Of a stretch of 64,000 nt of DNA, positions 21,128 through 33,395 are shown one piece after another (position 1 is the stretch's first letter; each line of letters begins with the position of its first letter). The stretch covers positions 42,416,001-42,480,000 of the forward strand of contig NC_056755.1 of assembly GCF_018687715.1 (NCBI RefSeq), read 5' to 3'. The translations under genes were made by a program, and so were the position numbers. Under the pieces are notes generated by a model, which saw nothing but the letters and a program-made list of their open reading frames with translations, searched no databases and was not told where the DNA came from. Source of the DNA: Carya illinoinensis (Eukaryota > Streptophyta > Magnoliopsida > Fagales > Juglandaceae).

Positions 21128-24100
21128 ATGTCTACACAGTCCAAGATTTCCTCATCATCGATCACATCCTCCTTCTCTCACATTGTTTCTATCAAGTTAA
21201 CTCATGAAAATTACTTAATATGGAAAGTCCAAATTACTGCTTATCTAAGAGGTCAAGATTTGTTTTCCTTTGTTGATGGAACGCAGACAGTGCCTCCAAG
21301 ATTTCTAACCACAGAATCTGAGTCTTAACCCAAAAATAATCCTGCTTTTCTCTCATGGCAGAAAACAGATCAAATGATACTTAGCATCCTATTTTCTGCA
21401 ATTTCTGAAACAGTTGTTGGCAATGTTATTTCTGCTAAAACCTCACGAGAACTATGGACTGCACTTGAATCAATGTTCAGTTCTCATTCTCAAGCTAAAG
21501 AATTTCAAGTCAAATTTCAATTGACAAATTTGTCTAGAGGAGAGCAATCCATATCTGAGTATTTTTCCAAAGTAAGAATGCTTGCCGATACACTTTCGGC
21601 CACTGGTAACCCTCTTTCAGACAAAGATTTTGTGACCTATCTTCTAAATGGTCTTGGTCCATCGTATGAGTTATTTGTTACATCCATCACAACAAGATCT
21701 GATCTTATTACCTCTCATGAGCTTTATCACCTCTTACTTATTCATGAAAGCAGAATGTCTCATAACTCACGTAACACCGGCTCTCTCAATTCTTTTACAC
21801 CATCTGTGAATGTGAGTACGGGTAACTCCTTCCGTGACCAACGTGGTAGAGGTAATTATAGGGGGAACAGAAATACCAGAGGACGCACCAGACCCTTCAC
21901 CAGAGGCAGATTCTCTCCCAACCCATATTCCCAAAACCCATCCTATTCCACAAACCGCCTTACCTGTCAAGTCTGCCAAAAACCAGGACACTCAGCTCTC
22001 CAGTGTCACTACAGGTTTGATCATGCATACCAACATGAGCCACCACAATCCTTCTCTGCCCATTACACTGCCCCATCCTCCACCACTGATCAAACCTGGT
22101 ACCCTGCCTCGGCAGCCACAAACCATATAACCCATGATTTATCTCATCTTAACCTTACATCAGAACCATATTCTAGAAATGAACAAATTCGAGTGGGTAA
22201 TGGCCATGCACTGAACATCAATAACATCGGTGACTCCTCCCTTCTTTCTAACTCATGTTCTTTTCGACTTCATAACTTACTTCATGTGCCATCTATTACC
22301 AAAAATTTAGTTTCTGTTTCTCAATTTTGTTCTGACAATAGCTGTTTCTTTGAATTTCATGCACATCATTTTTCTGTTAAGGATCAAAAGACCAAGAAGC
22401 TCCTCATCAGTGGCCCTCTCATTGATGGATTGTATCGGTTTCCCCCACCTGCCTTTTCCTCTCCTCCGTACGCTGCTCTTGGTGAACGAACCTCCATTGC
22501 ACAATGGCACAACCGTCTTGGTCATCCCACCCTCAAGCTGGTTTCCAGAATAGTGCGTTCCAACTGCTTGCCTTTCTTTCCCAGTGCTGCTCAGTTTACA
22601 TGTCCCGACTGCCCTCTTGCCAAGGCACGGCAACTGCCCTTTCCCTCCAGCACCACACACACTTCTGGGCCTTTAGAAATAATTTGGGCTGATGTTTGGG
22701 GCCCAGCTCCTGTTTTATCAAGAAATGGATTCAAATACTACTTATCCATTGTTGATCATTTCACAAGATTCTCTTGGATATTTCCTTTGAAACTCAAATC
22801 TGATGTTCTACAAGTTTTTACTTCATTTATTCAGTTTGTTGAACGCTTTTTTAATTCCAAAATTAAAATTCTTCAAACTGACGGAGGAGGTGAATTTCGT
22901 CCCCTTACCTCTCTTTGCACCAATCTCGAGATAATTCATCGTTTCTCTTGCCCACACACCCATCAACAAAATGGAATCGTTGAACGAAAACACCGTCACA
23001 TTGTTGAAACAGGACTAACCTTATTATCTCATGCCTCACTTCCTCTTTCTTTTTGGGAAGATGCTTTTGAAACAGCTACTTACTTAATAAACATTCTTCC
23101 CACTCCAGTACTTCAAAATAAATGTCCTTATTTCATGGTGCATCACAAATTACCCGAATATTCCCTTTTAAAAATTTTTGGATGCTTATGTTGGCCAAAT
23201 TTGAGACCATATAATCCTCACAAAATTAATTTTCGATCAACTCCATGTCTTTTTCTCGGGTACAGTTCATCACACAAAGGATACAAATGTCTTGACCTTA
23301 AAACCAATCGTATGTACATCTCCCGAGACGTTCTCTTTGATGAACACTCTTTTCCCTATTCCAAACAGATTCCCACTCCCTTGTCTAAACTCAACCCCAC
23401 TACTACCTCGTTACCCATATTCCCTACTTCCATTTTAGGCCCACCACCTACTTCTTCCTCCAGCCCACCTAACTCTTCTTATTCGAATTCTTCAGCCCAA
23501 CCTCCTCAGCTCACTGTCACGCCCAGCTCCAATCCAGCTCCAACACCCTCTCAACCACATTCTCAGCCCAGTACATTGCCCTGTCCAAACTCAGCTCACA
23601 CACCTTCTCAGCTCAGTCCACTGCCCAGCCCAAACCCGACTCAAACACTCCCTTCGTCTACCATCTCGCCGACCCTACCTTCCCCGATTCTCCCTTCTCC
23701 CTCTACTGCAACTGAACCTCCATGTAACTCTCCTGAAAATATCACTTGTCTCGTTCCCCCAAGAGCCCCCATCATTACCCGATCCATGACCCAATCCTCT
23801 CGTCCTCGTGTCTTCACCGATGGGTCAATACCTTACCCATCTCGAACATGTTCGATTTCCACTAGAACCGTACCCGATGAACCATCCTCCTTCACCATCG
23901 CCTCAAAATTTTCTGAGTGGAAAGAGGCCATGAACAGAGAATACGATGCCCTCATTCAAACCCAGACCTGGACCCTTGTTCCCCCTCAGATTGCTTCTAA
24001 TCTCGTTGGTTGCAGGTGGGTCTTCCGCACCAAACGTCACTCGGATGGTTCGATTGAACGGAGAAAAGCCCGGCTCGTTGCAAAAGGTTTCCATCAACAA

Positions 24101-25510
24101 CCGGGGGTCGACTACAATGAAACCTTCAGTCCAGTCGTTAAGTCCACCACCATTCGGTTAGTCCTTTCTTTTGCCATTGCACAAAATTGGTCTCTGCGAC
24201 AAATAGACATCCAAAATGCCTTCCTACATGGAAGTCTCACTGAGTCTGTTTTTATGCAACAACCCCCTGGTTTTATTGATTCTAAACATTCCAATTATGT
24301 GTGTAAATTACACAAGGCCATCTACGGTCTAAAACAGGCACCTCGTGCCTGGTTCTCACGGTTAAGCAATTGGCTTCTCAGCTATGGTTTTGTTGCATCT
24401 CACGGAGACCCATCTTTGTTTATCCTACGAAATTCCTCTATTTGCATTTTTACATTGGTTTACGTTGATGATATGGTAATTGCATCTCCCACATCAGTTG
24501 CCATTGATAATTTTCTCTGTGATCTTAGTCATGCTTTTCCAGTAAAAGACTTAGGTCGACTCTCATATTTTCTTGGATTACATTTAGACTACTTACCTCA
24601 CGGTATGTTACTTTCCCAAAGAAAATATATTTTCGACCTTCTTCGAAAAACCAACATGATTGCTGCCAATCCCATTTCTTCTCCTATGTCAGCTTCCAGT
24701 AAACTCTCCAAATTTGATACCCCTTCGTTTGATGATCCCACTCTTTTTAGGAGTGTTGTGGGCAGCCTTCAGTACCTATCCTTAACTAGACCAGACATTG
24801 CCTTTTCAGTTAATAAGGTCTGTCAATTCATGCACGATCCAAAAATTACTCACTGGACTGCTGTCAAAAGAATACTAAGATACTTAAAGTCTACTATCAA
24901 TCATGGTCTATTTTTTGCAAAAAAATCTGGTTTTATTTTACATGCCTATTCGGATGCGGACTGGGCTGGCTGTCCAGATGACCGACGCTCTACAGGAGGC
25001 TTCTGCATTTTTCTGGGTAATCATCTTATATCCTGGAGTTCACGCAAGCAGCACACAGTGGCAAGATCAAGCATTGAGGCTGAGTATAAGTCTTTAGCCA
25101 ACACCACTGCTGAACTAATATGGCTTCAGACTTTGATTAAAGAACTTGGTTTCTCCCTCTTCAAAGCACCTGTTTTATGGTGTGACAACTTGGGTGCAAC
25201 ATACCTCACGTCCAATCCTGTCTATCACTCACGTACCAAACACATGGATATCGATTTTCATTTTGTACGTGATAGGGTCACTGCCAAAACTCTACAAGTC
25301 TGTTTTTGTAGTAGCAACGACCAGTTGGCTGATGTATTTACTAAGCCACTGGTTGCTGATCGATTCTCTGTTTTGAAGACGAGTCTCAATGTCCTTGACA
25401 CCCCATTGGACTCGCCGGGGCATATTAACGTATGTCTACCCACTGCACCACAGCAGAAAAATAAAACTGAGAATTCCATCTCAGAGAATGCAGTACAAAC
25501 AGAATGTTGA
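21128..25510 (+). pseudogene. Copia B gag-pol, one nonsense codon and altered protease
   Basis: The frame begins MSTQSKISSSS. It is broken once by TAA at codon 67 (21326-21328) and continues in the same frame to 25510. Domains: copia gag (1-250), CCHC knuckle CQVCQKPGHSALQC (~280), protease (~324), GAG pre-integrase QWHNRLGHPTL (~459), integrase (IWADVWGP, TDGGGEF), reverse transcriptase ([21 protein letters not shown] ~1112), RNase H (SDADWAGC ~1274; TKHMDIDFHFVRD). The protease motif reads WYPASAATNHIT where related elements have WYPDSGAT. Both the catalytic Asp and the following Gly are Ala, so the protease should be inactive. As in copia A the frame runs into the 3' LTR. Confidence 0.9.
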
Positions 25511-25719
25511 AGAATATTCCTCCTCTGCAGAGTTTGTTATTTTCTCCAGTTGTAATATTCCTTTCCAGCTGTAATACTTCTTACATTTTCCTTTTGTCTG
25601 ATATGTAATCGACTCCCTATATAAAGGCATGAGCACTAATGAAGGATGTATGATTGAGAGCTTTTTTTACAGAATGATAATTCCTTCTCGTAGTTTCTTT
25701 TACAATGTTATTCATTTAC
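25423..25719 (+). repeat. 3' LTR of copia B, aberrant end
   Basis: Matches the 5' LTR from TATTAACG to ATTCATTTAC with 3 substitutions. Bases 25720-25738 then repeat an internal LTR segment (agaatgataattccttcc) in place of the normal tctgcatttcatca end. The change could come from a small rearrangement during or after integration. Confidence 0.85.
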
Positions 25720-25739
25720 AGAATGATAATTCCTTCCCC

Positions 25740-27019
25740 TTAGCTAGCTAACAGATAATGGTAATTTGTATAAGCAGTTAGAATTGTCTAGGCCCTAAGT
25801 TATATTTAAATGGTAAACAACCTCGGCCGGGCGCCGCTGAATGCATACAAAGGTACTTAACTAAACACCGAACGAGCTACTACTTATTAGCCAGTTTTCC
25901 AGTTTCCAACGTACGCGATGATATATATTCTGGATAAGTTATGAGCAATACCAAATGTTCATGCAATAACTAATAATTGCTGATCTTTCGGAAATAATTA
26001 TGTTCATGATGATCTTGTTCCTATGTATAAATTCAAATGTATCTGTTCTCTTCGTCTTTCTCTTCGATCTATTATCGTTCCAAGCAAGATAAATCTAGCG
26101 AACAACAAGATCAACGTCGACGTCATCACGGAAAGTCTGCGATTATAAGTCCAGCAAATCTTCACGTACGTACCACAAGAGGTATGTAGCCCAATCTCGT
26201 GAAAAAACCTGATCTTAATGGTAGTTTAAGAGTAGTAAAATATTAGTTGGTAGTTTATCGTTTCTGGATGGCGGCGGCTAGCTCTAAGGCGTACTATTGG
26301 GGAGTACTGTAGAATCAAAATTTTATAATGAAATGAAAAGCAACTGAAAGTCATCGTACTGGCCGTTCATTCCAATCGAAAAGGCAATAAGCATATTTGC
26401 TCCATTACTCTCACTTATTACATATATAATTAGTTCCACCACTCAATCTTTATACTTTTCTTTTCTTATAATTTCCTTCTTGCCAATTCCACCACTCTTT
26501 CTAGTTAATTATTACAGGCTCGCTTTCCAAGTGATCTGAAAGTTATATGTAAATGTGCGCGTTTATACATATATATACATATATATGTCGTGTGTCGTGT
26601 GTGTGCCATTGTATTTAAGATCTGTCACGTCATTATGATCTTCTTCAATGGATAACTTTGGCGCGCAATAGCTAGCTTAATGATCACTGTGACAGGTGTG
26701 ACTGCCGTTTATGCATGCCATTGTTCCAAGTCCAGTCCGGTGCAAATCATGTTTAACCATATTATATAGTCATCCTTTAAAGTACTTAAACGATCACTTG
26801 GCCGGTTTCATCCACTTTAATGCATGAACGCATTAATTAATGTCCAGAGAAGCCAATAATTACCAGCTAGAGTACTTTTAGCTTTGCCACACAAAAGAAA
26901 AAAGAAAGAAAAAGAAAAATAAAAAAAAGACTAGAGACGTTAAAGAAAAGAAAACGAATCATATTCATCCGGCCCCGGCCTAGCCTTCCAGCTCTAGTTC
27001 ATCACCCACATACACACAC

Positions 27020-27055
<36 letters not shown>

Positions 27056-28514
27056 CAGGCACTTTATAACCACACACGACTAGGATTTTATCTCACAGTT
27101 AATTATCAGATGATTGCATGGTTAATTTTGCATAACTCAATATATATTTGCCTAAAGCTAGACGGCCTTCAACTATATCTTAATAATTCTAATTCAATAT
27201 ATGGGTAAATATTCCAGGGGTATAACGATCGACAATGGTTATATGGCTTCTATATTTTATTGGCATTAGGGTACTAATAAACTTTAATGCACCCGCCATG
27301 CATTGATAGACGTTTATCATGACAATATCTCAAGTGATAATTCTCAACTAAATATATATATATATGCAAGGAATATTCTACTTTCCATAAATATTTGTAA
27401 TAATAATAATAATAATAATCTTTTATTCTAGCATATAGTACTTCTCTTAACTTTTAATTAAGCAAGAAGTGATATATATTTCTGTAGGGTGTCATCTCGA
27501 CGGATCCCTTAAGCATTTGCAACATTAACTTCATCGGTATCTTAATATTCCAGTTAAGTCCGGTTTATCACTGAACTTAAGCTATATGTGTGTGTGTGTG
27601 TGTGTGTACGTGTGTGTGTGTGTGTAGCTTGATCATCAGTTGTATTTTTATTGTTTGTGGAGGGATTTTGTTAGAAATTTCTGCACGTCGCGGCTTGGAA
27701 GCTGAGAAAGATTCCAATAAATAAAAGAAACGTACAAAGAACAGGATCGATCGTCAGAATCCACCATTAGATAGGGTTTTGAAAGGAATTAGATATATAT
27801 ATATATATATGATCTTGGCCGACCGGAGCATATGCATTAATATAACAAAAAGACTCTCATGGAACTTCGTGCGTGGCTGTACTACATTACACTATCGGGA
27901 GGGATATGGTAAAAATATAGGGAGAAGATTCAGTTGTCGTCCTAGCTTCCATTATTAAAGAGTATAAAACCCCCCAATAATCTTGGAATAAAGTTAATAA
28001 TTGTGCCAACATACTGCATATATATTGGTGGCGGCTAATGATCATTTCTTAATCAAATGCATGAGAAGATTCCTCTGCCTTTAATTTCTAGCTCGTTGTG
28101 TTTCTTTTCCTGGATAATTTATCGTACTTTCAGAATGTCTTTAATCTCTTTCGTACCAGAATATATATTTTAAGGAATAAAATTGCTTTTCTTAACCATT
28201 AATGTCTCCGAAAACCGATAATTATATATACATGCAAGTGAGTCTGAAAGACAATGCTTAAATTAAAAACAAAAAAACAAAAAAAAAACAAAACGAGACA
28301 GCTGCATGGGAGGAACTAAAAGTTTGAGTTTATATATACACGATTATAATTAAAAAGTAATTGAAATGGCCAAAAATTAAGTGATTCTGTTTATATATAT
28401 TGATATAAAAAGTGAGATGCCTTTTCCATGCATTAGAGCTCTCTACCATTCAGTACTGCTTTTCAAATCTTCTTTGAATCTAGCTAATAGGCCAAATAGA
28501 CATGTACACATCTC

Positions 28515-28558
<44 letters not shown>

Positions 28559-29640
28559 GATATATATGCTTTGCCAGGGCCAACTAGCGAGTAATTAAGC
28601 TGGTTTAAACTCTATGATCACTAGCTAATTAATTGGTATCTTTTTAGAACTTTTTTTCCTTGTTAAAGTAATTATAGATCAAGAAGGGGTCGCATGTTCG
28701 TTGAAGATCAATTTTGGGAATATTTAACACATTTTTAAGATTTTTTAATATATTATTTATTGAATTTTTGAAAATTAAACCGATAATATCGAAAAGTTGT
28801 TTGAATATATATTTTTAAATTAGATTTTTTTTTTCTGGTTTTTGTGTGTTTTCATTTTCATTGAAATTTAATTACGGAAATGATTAAATATTTTAAAAGT
28901 TAAAGGCATTTTTTTTTTCGAAAATTGAAAGATGTTTGAATTGAAGTTAAAAAACAAAGAATATATAAATGACTTAACTAGATATATATGACCATAATGA
29001 TTCAGCAAGCTAGCTAGGTGGCAATTATGCGAGCTAATTTCTTTTTCTGATCATGTTATAATAAGGTGAGACATAATAATTAGTAATCTACCTCTATCTT
29101 AAAGAACTACCTTTTTATTTTGGGAGACGAAGTTTTACACCGGATCTAGAATTTTGAGGAAGGATGCCGCTACTTGAATCGATAAAGCCAAACGATAAAA
29201 TGGACCCAACGTACACTGTATTTATAAGTTTTTAAAAATATTTTGTAAACATTTTTAGCTTTTTTAAAAAAAAAAAATACACACATACATTCACTAATAA
29301 TCAATTTATTAAATATTAAGAAAAAAATCAATCTACTTCTCATCGGTCTATTCCATCGATTGAAAGAGCCGACAAGAAAAATAGTACGTTTTTGTCAAAA
29401 ATAGTAATTTTGATTATAAAATAATAATTACAAAAATTCATTTTTTGGTAGTCACCAATATGAGGAATGTTGTATTTGCACTTGATGAGTACAATATAAA
29501 TTAAGCATTCACATGATCTCTTTAATACGAGTCTCAACTCTCAAGATCTAGTATTGCTCGACGATCGAGTAATGAAAAGCAGCATCGCCGGCCACATGTG
29601 TGTGCACTGATCGATGGTAGTAGTCATGCATGCTGGATAA
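25740..29640. other. Intergenic region, no gene recognised
   Basis: About 3.9 kb of AT-rich host DNA. It has many microsatellites: TA runs near 27027-27054, a GT run near 27588-27626, and AT runs near 27793-27810, 28519-28560 and elsewhere. Short open frames such as 28381-28587 are microsatellite translations. No splice-supported gene, tRNA or MITE with a convincing TSD was found. Confidence 0.6.
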
Positions 29641-29908
29641 TGGAATTAATTATTAAGAGTACTGCACTGGAATGGAAAACATTCTAATGATTTCTCATAT
29701 TTTGATTCAGTAAACGATATTTATATACTAGAAAAAAAATATTCTTACATAACAGATAAAATTATAAGATGTAAGGAGAGAGTGACACATATGATAACAA
29801 TAAAATGTTATAGACTATTTTGCATTGATGTAGGATTATTTATCTACTTTTGGTGGACTTGATGTATCCTTTGAGTCTGAAGACGTTGTCGGGCTAATAT
29901 TCTTAACA
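29641..29908 (-). repeat. 3' LTR of copia C
   Basis: Aligns along its whole length, with many substitutions, to 39716-39984; shared landmarks are attaagagtactg, tttatatacta, acaagatgtaagg-type words and the end gggctaatattcttaaca. Its boundaries are approximate by a few bases. Confidence 0.7.
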
Positions 29909-30019
29909 TGCCTCTGCAAGCCAAGTAGCCCTGAAAGGACCGTGTGGCTCAATCGTAGAGTACAAAATTTGGAGATTGATAAAGGTTTTGTGATCAAGAT
30001 GTCTACAAGTAGGTCCTTG

Positions 30020-30021
<2 letters not shown>

Positions 30022-30063
<42 letters not shown>
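30022..30063. repeat. Poly-A run of 42 bases inside copia C
   Basis: An uninterrupted A tract between the 3' LTR and the RNase H end of copia C, probably a homopolymer expansion. It is a likely site of sequencing or assembly length error. Confidence 0.9.
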
Positions 30064-30068
<5 letters not shown>

Positions 30069-30085
30069 AGTGCTTTTGCATGGAT

Positions 30086-30749
30086 CTAATCTAGTACAAA
30101 GTGATAATCAATGTCTATATGTTTGGTGTGAGAGTGCATCACAAGCTTAACGGATAGATACGTGGCGCTCAAATTGTCACAATAGAGGATAGAAGACTTC
30201 AACAAAAAAATTCCTAAATCGGATAAAAGAGCTTGCAGCCATAATAATTCACATGTAGCATGGGCCAAAGCTTTATATTCAACCTTGGTACTTGATCTTG
30301 CAATGGTAGATAGCTTCTTGGAACTCCAGCAAACCAGATTTTTCTCATAAAAAACACAGTATCCTCCGGTTGATTTTTTGTCATCTGGGCATCTGACCCA
30401 GTTGGCATCGAAAAATGTAGCCAAAACATGAAAAGGAGACGAAATAATAGACAAACCATGATCTATAGTGTGCTTGAGATAGCGTAAAATACGATTAACA
30501 GCTTGCCAACGAGATAAACAAGAGGCATGCATAAATTGGCATACTCGATTCATAGAAAAGGTTAAATTAGATCTAGTAAACAGAAAATATTGCAAACTCC
30601 AAACTACACTTCTATATAAAGACGAATCTTCCATAGAAGTAGAGTCAAAAGCTGACAATTTAGAAGATGATGACATAGGGCCACTCATAGACTTGCAATT
30701 GTTCATATTAGTTGTCTTGAACAAGTCAAGAATGTATTTACATTGTGAT
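30086..30749 (-). pseudogene. Copia C reverse transcriptase end and RNase H remnant
   Basis: Translates on the minus strand to SQCKYILDLFKTTNM, then SLYRSVVWSLQYF, FDANWVRCPDDKKSTGGY, ARSSTKVEYKALAHATCELLWLQ and YCDNLSATYL...TKHIDIDYHF, the connection and RNase H domains of a copia polyprotein, most like copia B. The reverse transcriptase active-site region is missing upstream, cut at 30749 by the inserted LTR. Confidence 0.8.
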
Positions 30750-32580
30750 TGTGATCCCCCCAACTCTCACGTATGGACATGTGGAAATCGAGACGTCAGA
30801 TTGATGACAACAAGGGTTACACACTCCAACAAAAAGTGTTAAGTGTGTGCACATACAACACATATGGTGTGATATCCGCTCATTCTTTCTTCTTTTTTAT
30901 TTATAAGCCTCGTTCTACATGTTGAGTTTCGATCTACGTGCTGAGCTTTATCCTAAGTGCTGTACCTTGACGGCGTGTTCCGAAAGCTATCCAACGGATT
31001 TCAAAGTAAAATCAATATTTTAAAATTTACGGATATTTTAAATATTATGGAAATATCTATAAGAGATATTTCCAGTATTATTAGATAAGCTTGTTTTTAA
31101 AGTAACACAATTATAATATTTTAATGAGCCTTTAAAAATATTATAATTGTGGATAATTACTTAAATTAAATATTTTAGTTGTTTTGAAATATTACGAGGT
31201 TTAACTTTACATTAAAAACTCTAAATTAATTTAAATGATTTTATTCTCTTTGAGTAATTAACGATATTTTATCATTTTAAATAATGATGAAGAAATATTA
31301 TTTTATAAATTTTAGTTTATAAAATAATATTTTATCTTAATTCCTCTCAATGTTTTATTTAAGTGTTTTATTTTTAATAAAACACTTACGCGTTTTCAAA
31401 TAAATGTTTAAACTCATCGTTAGATCGTTTTAAGGATCCCGAAACGTAGGACTAGGATTAAATACCCAGGCCCATCTCTTTTCTTCCTCACTTTTTCTCT
31501 TTTTCATTTTCTTCTTCTCTGTCCTCTCTTTCTTCTCCATGCCCGACATGCTCTGTGTCTTCTACACCGTGCACGAACCTCAAGTCTTCCAGCCGGCTCC
31601 ACCTTCAACCGCCATGCCCCACCTCTATCTTCGGCCTGATCCTCCCCCACTGACAAGCACCACCCCACTGGTGGTGAGCTAGGTCGGCAGCCACCTCTCT
31701 CTCTTTCTCCCTCCAAGCAAATGGGTCTTAAGGCCATTTTCTCCTCTTTGAGCCACCATACACGGCTGAGACAGCCACCAAGTACCACTAATGACTTCAT
31801 CACATCATGGGCTTCCTCCCTATGTCCTTCTTTTCCCCTACCTCTCTCTTTCTCCGATGGGTCTCTACAACCTTAGTTTTGGTTGAACCGCCGTGCACCA
31901 CCGTACATGGCTACCCATGGGGTTTCACCACCACCATCTTGTTCCTCTCATCACTATGACCTTCTCCAACAAATTTCATGTCCAAATGAGTTGTGTACAG
32001 CTCTCACTCTTATTCACTCTCCAAGGCCGTATTTCACTTCTAGTTGCCGATCCACCTCGTGAGCCACCTTCTGGCCACCACCTCGCCACCATAGCTCCAT
32101 CACATCTTGCTCTACCTTTCTCTAGCTTCCCATGAAGTTTTATGGCCTTTCTCCACCTTAAGCGACCTCCCACCATTTCAGATATACCGTTCACGACATG
32201 ATACCACCGTACTCTACCACCTTTGACCACCACAAGGCCACCTTGAGCCTAGGCCACACCTAGCTATTCTCAAGCCAAATTGCCACTTTATGTGGTAGAT
32301 AGCCACCGTACGTGGTGTTACCGCCACGTATGACTCTTCCGACGCTTTGATCGTGACGGGCTACGAGCAATGCATGAGTTATCCTGTTGATGGTATAACC
32401 CTTTATCTTTAGTTATTTACATTTATATTAGTGATTGGTTGGATTGTAGACTGTGTAGTTAATATTTGTGGAGTTCGTTGTGTAGTTGTGAAGTGAAGTG
32501 TTGGGCTTGACTTTGTAATATTGTGGACTATGTTGTGAGTATGGGCGTGAGATGGATGTCATAGTTGTGATACGACATGT

Positions 32581-32900
32581 GGTGTGAAAAGATATGCGTG
32601 AAACGTACTCTGTGTGGTGCAGCGACGCGCCATGTGACGTGCACCGTAGTGACGTGCGGCGTAGAATGAAGGGAGTGCGCATGGATCGTACTCCCTGTTG
32701 TATGGCGATGCACCGTGTGATGTGCGTCATGATAATAAGTGTTGTAGTGAAGGAAGTACGCGTGGTGAGTACTTCATGTCCCGTAGCAGTGCACTGTGAG
32801 GCGTGTATTGTAATGATATGTGTCGTAGTGTGGATGGAAGAGAGTTCACCTGAGTGTACTCTATACTATGTCGTGATACATCGGATGATGTGTCACGAAG
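32581..32900. repeat. Tandem repeat, ~84 bp unit, about four copies
   Basis: Diverged units each contain gtact(c/t), gatgcac.gtgtgatgtg and gtgttgtagtg-type words. The gtact landmark recurs at about 32605, 32688, 32769 and 32856 (spacing 81-87 bp). It lies inside the long LTR. Small open frames across it are by-products of the repeat. Confidence 0.65.
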
Positions 32901-32954
32901 GATTGGATGGCATAGAAGCGAAGCGTGAAGTGTATGGTGTAACGTCGAGCACTG

Positions 32955-33395
32955 TGTAACAGTGTCCTGAAGTAGTGGTGATGTGGCTGTAGTCCAAGGT
33001 AACCTTGAGGCTGACTTGTGGCTGAAGGTATGTGTGAAGTAGTGGAAAAGTATTAGAGAGTGCAGCAGAAGCATGATAGGCATCGTGCTGTTATTTAGGA
33101 ATTTGTCTCGAGCTGCATAATGGGATAGAGGCGCATTTCCGGATGCAGTCCTCTTGTTAAGTGGCAAGAACTGTGTAACAGTGTCCCAAAATAGTGATGA
33201 TATGGCCTGTAATCCAGGGTGATGTGTGTCACCTTATGGTTGACTATGGCTAAGAGTATGTGGAAGTGGTGGAAAAGTATCAAAGAGTGCAGTGGAAGCA
33301 TGATGGGTGTCATGACGTGACTCGGGATTAGTCTCAAACTACATGACGTGACAGAGATGCATTTGTGGATGCAGTCCTCTCCTATCAAGTGTTGG
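32955..33395. repeat. Tandem duplication, ~220 bp unit, two copies
   Basis: Two diverged copies begin taacagtgtcc at about 32958 and 33178 and end at gatgcagtcctct near 33156 and 33376. Shared words include ggatgatgtgg-type blocks, gtggaaaagtat, gagtgcag and gaagcatgat. It is part of the long LTR. Confidence 0.7.

Larger units (their letters stand above)
20771..25719 (+). mobile_element. Copia B: recent but defective Ty1/copia retrotransposon
   Basis: A plus-strand element with a 5' LTR (20771-21081), primer-binding site (21082-21093), a 1,460-codon polyprotein frame with one stop, and a 3' LTR from 25423. The LTRs differ at 3 positions over about 297 shared bases. The last ~14 bases of the 3' LTR are replaced by a second copy of acagaatgataattccttc, found about 50 bp earlier in the LTR. 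No clean TSD could be found. Confidence 0.9.

Noticed and set aside
27588..27626. GT-repeat stretch as a functional element
   Set aside because: An ordinary microsatellite; many similar TA and GT runs occur between 27 and 29 kb.
31504..33388. Several open frames of 60-146 codons on both strands
   Set aside because: They overlap each other on both strands and follow the tandem repeats of a non-coding LTR; no domain is present.
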